In this document: in pieces, positions 14,281 to 21,596 of the stretch
Position numbering within the stretch: position 1 is the first letter of the stretch
Layout of the letters: each line of letters starts with the position of its first letter
Source of the DNA: OCS116 cluster bacterium
GTDB taxonomy: Bacteria > Pseudomonadota > Alphaproteobacteria > Rhizobiales > OSC116
Direction of reading: 5' to 3'
DNA length: 23,414 bases
Assembly: GCA_002402005.2 (NCBI GenBank)
Contig: NVUS02000170.1
Location: forward strand, 1 to 23,414
The notes under the pieces: model-generated
Databases searched by the model: none
What the model was told of the DNA's origin: nothing
What the model saw: the letters and a program-made list of their open reading frames with translations, nothing else
Translations under genes and position numbers: made by a program

Positions 14281-15424
14281 TTTTTATCGCCACAATAATG
14301 TCCATCACATTGGTGCCGGTCGGCCCACATTTGTAAAGTCCATCATGCTGGTCTAAATAATCGCCGGCATTGGCTTTTTCCAGCGCAATCTTGGCCGCCA
14401 CTGCATCACCAAATGTGCTGCCATCAACAATCGCCCCCGCCGCATCAGTCGGCCCATCCGTGCCATCCGTGCCCGCGACAATCAATTCAATGTCATCACG
14501 CCCATAAATATGTTCAGCTAGTGCCAAACCAAGGCTCTGGTTGCGCCCGCCATTGCCCGGCAAAGGCGGCAGGTTCACCGTCGGTTCACCGCCAAAAATA
14601 TACACGCCAGCTGCGCCTTCAATTAGGCGTTCAGCTAGCTTCGGCGCCAACTCAAAAATATCATCATATAAACATTCTTCATTGCAAATCACCTCAAACC
14701 CAGCGGCAATTGCCGCCTGCTCAATCGCCGCCCGCGCCAACGCGTTAGACGCCACAATATGGTTAGCCGCTTGCGGTTTTTGGGCACTAAGTACATGCAA
14801 ATCCGCATCATAAAAAGCAATGCCCGAACCAATCACCGAAAGTTCATCACCTTCAACGTCAGATATATAAAAAATATCCAATTTCGCCCCGCCAAAATGG
14901 CTCAGCAATTTGCCATATTTTATCTGCGATAATTTACGCCGCTGTTTGTTCATCTCACCAATCGCCAAACCCTGCTGCATCATTTTCACATTCAGCGTTT
15001 GCAGATCAAACAAGCTTAAACCGTCGGCCAAATGCTCAACCAAAGCCGATGCCCCGCCCGAAACCAAAAATACCAAGCGGCTATCCTCACCCAAACTTTT
15101 CACTTTGCTTAACAGTGCAAAACCAGCGCTCAAACTATTTTCATCAGGTATCGGGTGGGCAGCTTCAAATAGGGTTACATGGTCATAGCCATCAAGTTCA
15201 GCCAATCCATGCCCATATTTGGTGATAATCAAAGTCTCAACATCAGTCTTGCCAAGTGCCTTCAAAGCACCCAATGCCATAGACGCAGCAGCCTTACCAA
15301 CCGCAATGATCGCGTCCGCACCGGTAATATTCTCGCGCTTCATGGCATCATAAACAGCTTGTTCACCTTTGGCGGCATTCACCCCCACCTGCCATAAATC
15401 TATCAATTTTTGTTTCATATTCAT
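14270..15424 (-). CDS. Glycerate 2-kinase, MOFRL type (GckA/TtuD family)
   Basis: Cytoplasmic enzyme expected to phosphorylate D-glycerate to 2-phosphoglycerate; older annotations of the family read hydroxypyruvate reductase. The 384-residue product has the class-II kinase landmarks AVGKAAASMA (41-50), KYGHG (69-73), AAHPIPDENS (88-97) and SGGASAL (122-128). A MOFRL half carries GGEPTV, GGRNQSLGLALA and AGTDGTDGPTDAAG. ATG 15424 is chosen because AGGTAA lies about seven bases before it; ATG 15418 is also in frame. It is a little shorter than many members (about 410-430). No other glycerate-pathway gene is nearby. An imperfect CACTT/AAGTG inverted repeat (15425-15444) overlaps the ribosome site. 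Confidence 0.92.
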   Translation of the reverse strand: MNMKQKLIDLWQVGVNAAKGEQAVYDAMKRENITGADAIIAVGKAAASMALGALKALGKTDVETLIITKYGHGLAELDGYDHVTLFEAAHPIPDENSLSAGFALLSKVKSLGEDSRLVFLVSGGASALVEHLADGLSLFDLQTLNVKMMQQGLAIGEMNKQRRKLSQIKYGKLLSHFGGAKLDIFYISDVEGDELSVIGSGIAFYDADLHVLSAQKPQAANHIVASNALARAAIEQAAIAAGFEVICNEECLYDDIFELAPKLAERLIEGAAGVYIFGGEPTVNLPPLPGNGGRNQSLGLALAEHIYGRDDIELIVAGTDGTDGPTDAAGAIVDGSTFGDAVAAKIALEKANAGDYLDQHDGLYKCGPTGTNVMDIIVAIKTTK

Positions 15425-15817
15425 CACTTTACCTATGGTAAGTGTTTATAACTAAGCTTCTGAGTAAAATATATGTATAAAGAAATTTACTTTCACTTTT
15501 AAGTGACTATGTGGGTAAATCTTTCGATATAGAGCAAATGCTCAATAAAGTAATAAGTAGTAAGGCATTGATATAAATAAGTTTTATTTAAATAATATAA
15601 TTTCAATTACCCATTCACTCAAAACTAAAAAACCGTAAAAATTATATGACCAACATTAAACTACACAAAAAACGTGGTGTTTGCTTGACTCAAAATACTA
15701 GCTATGCAGAATATTGCTCAGTCTAAAACATTCAAAATATTGAATATTTAGCAACAAAGAAAAGATGAAATTAGAAAAACTCTAAAAAAATTCATCAATC
15801 TACTGTGGGAGAAAAAA
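15425..15817. promoter_or_regulatory. AT-rich divergent regulatory region between glycerate kinase and dppA
   Basis: No gene is supported in these 393 bases. CACTT/AAGTG half-sites occur as inverted pairs twice, at 15425-15444 and, tighter, at 15494-15505 (CACTT-TT-AAGTG). A further palindrome, ATTCAA-AATA-TTGAAT, lies at 15730-15745. A TTGACT (15685-15690) is the best -35 for dppA, but the -10 is uncertain (GAATAT or ATATTG). GGGAG nine bases before the dppA ATG is a strong ribosome site. Confidence 0.4.
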
Positions 15818-17413
15818 ATGAAAAAAAGTCTATTAGCTTTAGCCATTTTAGCCGGTTCAACCGCGCTAACGGGCACAGCATTCGCTGCAGACAAAACACT
15901 GGTATACTGCTCAGAAGGCAGCCCAGAAGGTTTTGATGCGTCTTTATTTACATCAGGCACAACATTTGATGCGTCAGCAAATACAATGTTTGACGGCTTG
16001 GTCAACTTTAAAATTGGCACAACTGAAGTTGTACCAGGCGTTGCCGAAAGCTGGGAAGTTTCTGAAGATGGTCTTGAACTAACATTTAAGCTACGTGCTG
16101 GTGTTAAATTCCATTCAACAGATTATTTCACACCAACACGCGATTTGAATGCAGACGATGTTATCTTCTCATTCACCCGCCAAATGGATGAAAATAACGC
16201 TTATTATAAAAATGCCAATGGCGCTTGGGAATATTTCAATGCGATGGACATGTCTAACCTGATCAAAGACATTGTACGTGTTGATGACATGACAGTTAAA
16301 TTTGTCCTAGATCACCCAGAAGCACCAATCGTAGCTAACTTTGCTATGGCATTTGCTGGCATTCAATCAGCCGAATATGCTGCCGCTGGCGAAGCTGCTG
16401 GTAATCTAGATAATGTCAACCAAAACCCAATCGGTACAGGTCCATTTAAATTTGTGGCTTACCAAAAAGATGCGGTTATTCGTTATGTTGCCAATGCTGA
16501 TTATTGGGGCGGCAAACCTGCCATTGATAATCTAATCTTCTCTATCACGCCAGATGCTTCTGTGCGTTTCCAAAAAATGAAAGCTGGCGAATGTCATGTT
16601 ATGCCTTATCCAGCTCCTGCTGAATTGGATATGATCAAAGCCACTGATGGCATGTCATTATTACAACAAGAAGGCCTAAATGTTGGCTATCTTGCTTATA
16701 ATACTGAAAAAGAAAACTTTAAAAACGTGAAAGTGCGTAAAGCGCTTAACCATGCGATCAACAAACAAGCCATTAAAGACGTCGTATTTAGCGGCTATGC
16801 AACAATCGCTAAAAACCCAATTCCACCAACCATGTGGTCATATGACGAGTCAACAACTGATGATGAATATGATCCAGAAAAAGCCAAAGCACTACTCGCT
16901 GAAGCTGGCATGGCTGACGGCTTTAAAACCAACATTTGGGCTATGCCTGTATCACGTCCATACAACCCAGATGCCCGTAAAATGGCCGAACTTATTCAAG
17001 CTGACTGGGCAAAAATTGGCGTCGATGCTGAAATTGTTTCATTCGAATGGGGCGAATATCTAAAACGCTCTAAAGATGGCGAACATGACACAGTATTGTT
17101 AGGTTGGACTGGTGACAACGGTGATCCAGATAACTTCCTACGCGTATTGCTAGGTAAAGCCGCTGTTGGCGGAAGTAACCGCGCACGTTGGGCAAATGAT
17201 GAGTTCGAAGCTGAAATTCAAGCCGCTTTGATCACATCAGACTCAGCTGCACGTACAGCTAGCTACAAAAAAGCACAGGAAATCTTTAAAGCCGAAGCTC
17301 CATGGGCAACCATTGCGCATAGCATCGTATTCATGCCTGTAAGTGATAAAGTAACTGGCTATGTGGTTGATCCACTAGGCGGTCATTGGTTCTCTAACGT
17401 AGACATGAACTAG
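15818..17413 (+). CDS. dppA: Dipeptide-binding periplasmic protein DppA
   Basis: Solute receptor of the peptide importer, 531 residues, SBP family 5. The signal peptide is clear (MKKSLLALAILAG, cleavage after AFA at about residue 23). The mature start, LVYCSEGSPEGFDASLFTSG, is nearly that of E. coli DppA, and later landmarks are NPIGTGPFKF, YNTEKENFKN, VRKALNHAINK and GWTGDNGDPDNF. Relatives bind dipeptides or haem; exact specificity is not readable. It is first in the dpp operon and is followed by a strong terminator. Codons differ from those of dppB-dppF (more GCT, GGT and GTT, less CTA), as expected for an abundant protein. Confidence 0.96.
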   Translation: MKKSLLALAILAGSTALTGTAFAADKTLVYCSEGSPEGFDASLFTSGTTFDASANTMFDGLVNFKIGTTEVVPGVAESWEVSEDGLELTFKLRAGVKFHSTDYFTPTRDLNADDVIFSFTRQMDENNAYYKNANGAWEYFNAMDMSNLIKDIVRVDDMTVKFVLDHPEAPIVANFAMAFAGIQSAEYAAAGEAAGNLDNVNQNPIGTGPFKFVAYQKDAVIRYVANADYWGGKPAIDNLIFSITPDASVRFQKMKAGECHVMPYPAPAELDMIKATDGMSLLQQEGLNVGYLAYNTEKENFKNVKVRKALNHAINKQAIKDVVFSGYATIAKNPIPPTMWSYDESTTDDEYDPEKAKALLAEAGMADGFKTNIWAMPVSRPYNPDARKMAELIQADWAKIGVDAEIVSFEWGEYLKRSKDGEHDTVLLGWTGDNGDPDNFLRVLLGKAAVGGSNRARWANDEFEAEIQAALITSDSAARTASYKKAQEIFKAEAPWATIAHSIVFMPVSDKVTGYVVDPLGGHWFSNVDMN

Positions 17414-17432
17414 ATTCTTATCTAAACAATTT

Positions 17433-17466
17433 GGCAAGCCGATCGTCATGCTCGGCTTGCCTTTTT
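17433..17466 (+). terminator. Intercistronic Rho-independent terminator between dppA and dppB
   Basis: A perfect ten-pair GC-rich stem (GGCAAGCCGA with TCGGCTTGCC; arms 17433-17442 and 17452-17461), a nine-base loop and a T5 tract. It sits 19 bases after the dppA stop and 25 before dppB. With no obvious new promoter after it, it probably lets only part of the transcripts continue, so DppA is made in excess over the permease. Confidence 0.92.
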
Positions 17467-17491
17467 ATAATATCTTTAAAGTTAGCTTCAA

Positions 17492-18505
17492 ATGCTCAGA
17501 TTTATCTTGCAACGCCTCGCGGTTCTCATACCCACATTCTTTGGCATCACCCTAGCGGCCTTTATTTTCATTCATCTTATACCAGGCGACCCCATCGAAG
17601 TGATGGCAGGCGAACGCGGTGTATCACCCGAAAAACATGCCGAACTCATGCATGCCTTCGGCCTAGATCAACCCCTGTGGAAACAATATCTCGATTATAT
17701 CTGGCAACTATTACATGGCGATCTCGGCAAATCTTTCGTCACCAAACAACCCGTAATCGAAGAGTTTTTCAAACTATTCCCCGCCACCGTCGAACTAGCA
17801 TTAAGCGCCCTCATATTTGCCATTATCATTGGCATTCCCGCAGGCATCATTGCCGCGGTTAAACGCGGCTCAGTTTTCGATCATTCACTAATGACCCTGT
17901 CCCTAACTGGCTTTTCCATGCCGCTATTCTGGTGGGCGCTTTTGCTCATCGTGTTCTTCTCAGGCAATCTAGGCTGGACACCCGTTTCAGGCCGCATCTC
18001 AGTGCTATATTATTTCGACAGCGTCACAGGCTTTATGCTCATCGATAGCTGGCTATCAGGCCAACCGGGCGCCTTCAAATCCGCAGCCTCACATCTCATC
18101 CTACCCACCATTGCCCTCGGCACCATCCCGCTCGCCACCTTCGCCCGCCAAACCCGCAGCGCGATGCTAGAAACCATGGGCGAAGATTTCATAAAAACCG
18201 CCCGCGCCAAAGGCTTAAGCCCGTTCCGCGTCACAGTGGTTCACGCATTCCGCAACGCCCTAATCCCCATCATCACAGTCATCGGCCTCTCAGTCGGCGT
18301 CCTCCTAGGCGGCGCCATCCTAACCGAAACCATCTTCTCATGGCCGGGCATCGGCAAATGGATGGTCGACAGCATCTTCAGGCGCGATTACGCAGTGGTA
18401 CAAGGCGGCCTCATCCTCATCGCCACCATGGTCATTGCAGTCAATTTAACAGTAGACGTATTATACGGCCTCATCGATCCACGCATCAGAAAAAAGGGAC
18501 ATTGA
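17492..18505 (+). CDS. dppB: Dipeptide ABC transporter permease DppB
   Basis: Inner-membrane permease of the peptide importer, 337 residues. It opens with the family start MLRFILQRLAVLIPTFFGI (TM1) and then HLIPGDPIEVMAGERG. After several spans it carries the cytoplasmic EAA loop GEDFIKTARAKGLSPFRVT with HAFRNALIP, and ends YGLIDPRIRKKGH. E. coli DppB is about the same length. It lies after the intercistronic terminator and one base before dppC. The ribosome site (AAAGTTAG) is weak, which again suggests lower output than dppA. Confidence 0.95.
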   Translation: MLRFILQRLAVLIPTFFGITLAAFIFIHLIPGDPIEVMAGERGVSPEKHAELMHAFGLDQPLWKQYLDYIWQLLHGDLGKSFVTKQPVIEEFFKLFPATVELALSALIFAIIIGIPAGIIAAVKRGSVFDHSLMTLSLTGFSMPLFWWALLLIVFFSGNLGWTPVSGRISVLYYFDSVTGFMLIDSWLSGQPGAFKSAASHLILPTIALGTIPLATFARQTRSAMLETMGEDFIKTARAKGLSPFRVTVVHAFRNALIPIITVIGLSVGVLLGGAILTETIFSWPGIGKWMVDSIFRRDYAVVQGGLILIATMVIAVNLTVDVLYGLIDPRIRKKGH

Positions 18506-18506
18506 T

Positions 18507-19421
18507 ATGAGCATGCAATCCCCAAACAGTAAAAGCGAAAAAATCCAATCAGCCCTCATGGCAGTCCTGTCAGGCTTCTGGTATGAATTCAAACAAAACC
18601 GCGGCGCCCTATACGGCCTCATATTCGTAACCATCCTAGCCTTCGTTGCCATTTTCGCCGATCTAGTCGCCCCTTTTAGCCCAATCGAACAATATCGCGA
18701 TTTCCTAAAACTCCCCCCCATCTGGGTAGAAGGAGGCAATTGGGATTTCATTCTAGGCACCGATGCCCTAGGCCGAGATCAACTGTCCCGCATCATTCAC
18801 GGCTCCCGCTATTCATTCTATATTGGCTTCATAGTCATCTTCTTCTGCCTAACAATCGGCATCTTCCTAGGCTTAGTCGCCGCCTTCAACAAAGGCTATG
18901 TAGACACTTTTATAATGCGCCTAATGGACATAATCCTAGCCTTCCCAAGCCTCCTAATGGCCTTGGCCTTAGTTGCCATCCTAGGCCCCTCACTAGAAAA
19001 CGCGATGATCGCCATCGCCGTAGTCTACATCCCCCATTTCGTCCGCTTAACCCGCGCCCAAGCCCTATCCGAGCTCGGCAAAGACTATGTCTCATCAAGC
19101 AAAACCATGGGCGCATCATCCGCCCGCCTCATGTTCATCAACGTCCTACCAAACTGCATGGCACCACTCATAGTCCAAGCTACAATGAGCTTTTCCTCCG
19201 CCATTCTAGATGCCGCAGCCCTAGGCTTCCTAGGCATGGGCGCCCAACCGCCCACCCCAGAATGGGGCACAATGCTAGCCGATAGCCGCCAATATATCAC
19301 CTCCGACCCATGGCTAATGGGCATTCCAGGCCTGTTCATCCTAGTCACCGTGCTCTCCATTAACCTAATTGGCGATGGCCTGCGTGATGCACTCGATCCA
19401 AAAATGAAATCCAACAAATAG
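18507..19421 (+). CDS. dppC: Dipeptide ABC transporter permease DppC
   Basis: Second permease of the importer, 304 residues. An N-terminal cytoplasmic tail is followed by TM1 (LYGLIFVTILAFVAIFADLV) and the family motif FILGTDALGRDQLSRIIHGSR. Further spans carry the EAA loop GKDYVSSSKTMGASSARL with NVLPNCMAPLIV, and it ends GDGLRDALDPKMK. It starts one base after the dppB stop with GGGACA as ribosome site. Its last codons and stop lie inside a short tandem duplication. CTA-Leu followed by GGC-Gly is frequent, giving many CCTAGG sites. Confidence 0.95.
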   Translation: MSMQSPNSKSEKIQSALMAVLSGFWYEFKQNRGALYGLIFVTILAFVAIFADLVAPFSPIEQYRDFLKLPPIWVEGGNWDFILGTDALGRDQLSRIIHGSRYSFYIGFIVIFFCLTIGIFLGLVAAFNKGYVDTFIMRLMDIILAFPSLLMALALVAILGPSLENAMIAIAVVYIPHFVRLTRAQALSELGKDYVSSSKTMGASSARLMFINVLPNCMAPLIVQATMSFSSAILDAAALGFLGMGAQPPTPEWGTMLADSRQYITSDPWLMGIPGLFILVTVLSINLIGDGLRDALDPKMKSNK

Positions 19422-19439
19422 GGGCCCAACAAATAGGGG
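19411..19439 (+). repeat. 15-bp tandem duplication across the dppC stop and dppDF ribosome site
   Basis: CCAACAAATAGGGG occurs at 19411-19424 and again at 19426-19439, separated by one C. The first copy contains the last codons and TAG of dppC; the second supplies the AGGGG ribosome site eight bases before the dppDF ATG at 19447. The duplication therefore creates a spare stop/ribosome-site block and pushes the two genes apart. Confidence 0.85.
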
Positions 19440-19446
19440 TAATGAC

Positions 19447-21084
19447 ATGACAAAAGACGCAATATTAAAAATCAGCAACCTCACAGTCAGCTTGCCATCA
19501 CGCGCCGAGCGCCCCTATGCGGTAGAAGATGTCAGCTTCGAGGTCTTCCCCGGCGAAATCCTCTGCATCGTCGGCGAGTCTGGTTCAGGTAAATCCATGT
19601 CATCCAACGCCGTGATGGGTCTACTGCCCAAACCCCAAGTCTATATCAGCCAAGGCGAAATCCTATTCGAAGGCCAAGACCTAGCTCAAATCAGCGACCG
19701 TGAAATGCAAAAAATCCGTGGCAGTAAAATCGGCATGATTTTCCAAGAACCCATGACGGCTTTAAACCCCGTGATGAAAGTCTCCAAACAACTAGAAGAA
19801 GTCTTCAAAAGCCATCACCTAAAATTATCCCGCAAACAAATAAAAGCCAAAATCATCGAAATGCTAGACGATGTCGGCCTGCCAGACCCAAAAATTATCG
19901 GCAACAGTTTCCCGTTCGAACTCTCAGGCGGCCAACGCCAACGCGTCATGATCGCCATGGCTTTAGCCCTAGAACCCACCATCCTAATCGCCGATGAACC
20001 AACAACCGCTTTAGACGTAACCACCCAAGCCCAAATCCTAAAACTAATCGCCGCCCTACAACAAAAGCGCGACATGGGCGTCATTTTCATCACCCATGAT
20101 TTCGGCGTAGTCGCCGAGATTGCCGATCGGGTCATCGTCATGCAATTCGGCAAAATCGTCGAGCAAGGCAGCGCCGATCAAATCCTAAACCGCCCAAAGC
20201 ACCCCTACACAAGAAAACTAATTTCCACAGTGCCACATCTAGGCGCCCAGAAAAAAGCCCCCGTCACCTCTGATGTCGTTGTCACCGTCAAAGGCCTCAA
20301 CAAAACCTATGGCGATGCAAGCACTGGCTGGTTCAAAAAGGCAGGCCGCGTCGTACACGCCTCAAAAGATGTCAACCTAGAAATCCGCAAAGGCGAAACC
20401 TTAGGCCTAGTCGGCGAGTCAGGCTCAGGCAAATCCACAGTCGGCCGCTGCATCATCCGCTTGCACTCTTCAGATTCAGGCGAAGTATTATTCGATGGCG
20501 AAGACATTCTAAAGCTGACTAATGCGCAAATGATGCCCATGCGCAAACAAATTCAGATGATTTTCCAAGACCCATACGCCTCACTCAACCCAAGGCGTAA
20601 AATCGGCGACATCATCACCGAAGGCCCGACCATTCACGGCATACCAAAAGCCGAAAGCTGGAAACGCGCCGAAGAACTGCTAGAAATCGTCGGCCTCGAT
20701 AAAGTCGCCCTAAAACGCTACCCGCACGAATTTTCAGGCGGCCAACGCCAACGCATTGGCATCGCCCGCGCTTTGGCAATGGATCCAAAACTACTCATCG
20801 CCGATGAAGCCGTTTCAGCACTCGATGTATCAGTACAAGCCCAAGTGCTAAAACTGCTCGATGACATCAAAAACAAAATGGATTTAGCCATGCTATTCGT
20901 CACCCACGATTTACGTGTAGCCGCCCAAGTTTGTGATAAAATCGCGGTGATGAAATTAGGCGAAATCGTTGAATATGGCAATACATATGACGTGTTCCAC
21001 AACCCCCAACACGCCTACACAAAAAGCCTTCTCGACGCCGTTCCCGGCAAACAATGGAAAGTCCCAGACCTGTCTGGAGTATAA
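19447..21084 (+). CDS. Fused dipeptide ABC transporter ATPase (DppD-DppF in one chain)
   Basis: A 545-residue protein holding both ATPases of the importer. The DppD-like half has GESGSGKS (43-50), then LSGGQRQR and IADEPTTALD, and ends with the oligopeptide-type tail motif HPYTRKLISTVPH. The DppF-like half has GESGSGKS (323-330), FSGGQRQR and IADEAVSALD, and ends HAYTKSLLDAVPG. Both halves look catalytically complete; the joint lies near residues 270-285. Fused forms are known in several proteobacterial peptide/glutathione importers (GsiA type), so GsiA is the alternative name. It would form the cytoplasmic ATPase pair under DppB-DppC. The stop is six bases from that of the convergent unknown gene. 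Confidence 0.95.
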   Translation: MTKDAILKISNLTVSLPSRAERPYAVEDVSFEVFPGEILCIVGESGSGKSMSSNAVMGLLPKPQVYISQGEILFEGQDLAQISDREMQKIRGSKIGMIFQEPMTALNPVMKVSKQLEEVFKSHHLKLSRKQIKAKIIEMLDDVGLPDPKIIGNSFPFELSGGQRQRVMIAMALALEPTILIADEPTTALDVTTQAQILKLIAALQQKRDMGVIFITHDFGVVAEIADRVIVMQFGKIVEQGSADQILNRPKHPYTRKLISTVPHLGAQKKAPVTSDVVVTVKGLNKTYGDASTGWFKKAGRVVHASKDVNLEIRKGETLGLVGESGSGKSTVGRCIIRLHSSDSGEVLFDGEDILKLTNAQMMPMRKQIQMIFQDPYASLNPRRKIGDIITEGPTIHGIPKAESWKRAEELLEIVGLDKVALKRYPHEFSGGQRQRIGIARALAMDPKLLIADEAVSALDVSVQAQVLKLLDDIKNKMDLAMLFVTHDLRVAAQVCDKIAVMKLGEIVEYGNTYDVFHNPQHAYTKSLLDAVPGKQWKVPDLSGV

Positions 21085-21090
21085 TATCTA

Positions 21091-21489
21091 TTAAACAAAA
21101 GCCACAGGGCTTTCATTCATTAAGCTCTGAAACTCATCATATTCTTGTTGGGTTTTATGATAGTTAATGTCGATGGTTTGCAACAACCCGTCTTTAATTA
21201 CAAATTTGGTTTTGCCTAAAGCTGTGATGAATTCAGAATCATGGCTAGGTATTTTCATCTCAAATTGCGTATAGAAATTGGTATCATCATGGGTTACAGG
21301 CTTATATACTGTAAACTTGGCGCTAGAATTTATGAACCTCATACGCCTTACAAATTGCTTGAAATCTTGTTTCTCGCCAGCATTCAGAGTAAATGAGAAT
21401 GTGGACGAGCTCAATTCTCTCATCCCATCTGAGCTATTTTTATAAAATTTCGAAATAAAAAAATCAACTATCTTCAGATTTTGCGACAT
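21091..21489 (-). CDS. Small protein of unknown function, possibly NTF2/SnoaL-like
   Basis: I do not recognise this 132-residue product. It has no signal peptide or membrane span. The opening helix (KIVDFFISKFYKNSSDGM) followed by alternating strands (STFSFTLNAG, AKFTVYKPV, NFYTQFEMKI, TKFVIKDGLLQTIDINY) suggests a cone-shaped alpha+beta fold such as NTF2/SnoaL; this is a pattern guess. A very strong ribosome site (GGGGGAG seven bases before the ATG at 21489) supports real translation. It converges on dppDF and lies downstream of the RND gene on the same strand, 107 bases away. Confidence 0.65.
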   Translation of the reverse strand: MSQNLKIVDFFISKFYKNSSDGMRELSSSTFSFTLNAGEKQDFKQFVRRMRFINSSAKFTVYKPVTHDDTNFYTQFEMKIPSHDSEFITALGKTKFVIKDGLLQTIDINYHKTQQEYDEFQSLMNESPVAFV

Positions 21490-21596
21490 AAATGTCTCCC
21501 CCTCAAAATACCTAAATTGAGAATATCTAAAGAGTGTTTAATTTTCAATTAACATTAGTAAAACTAACAGAAAAACAAAAAAATAAATTCAAAATT

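Noticed and set aside
18740..19285. 181-codon plus-strand open frame inside dppC
   Set aside because: It is a Pro/Arg/His-rich out-of-frame shadow of dppC, with no domain pattern.
21098..21113. AAAGCC/GGCTTT hairpin between convergent genes as a terminator
   Set aside because: The stem is only six pairs, lacks a T tract, and lies within the coding end of the minus-strand gene.
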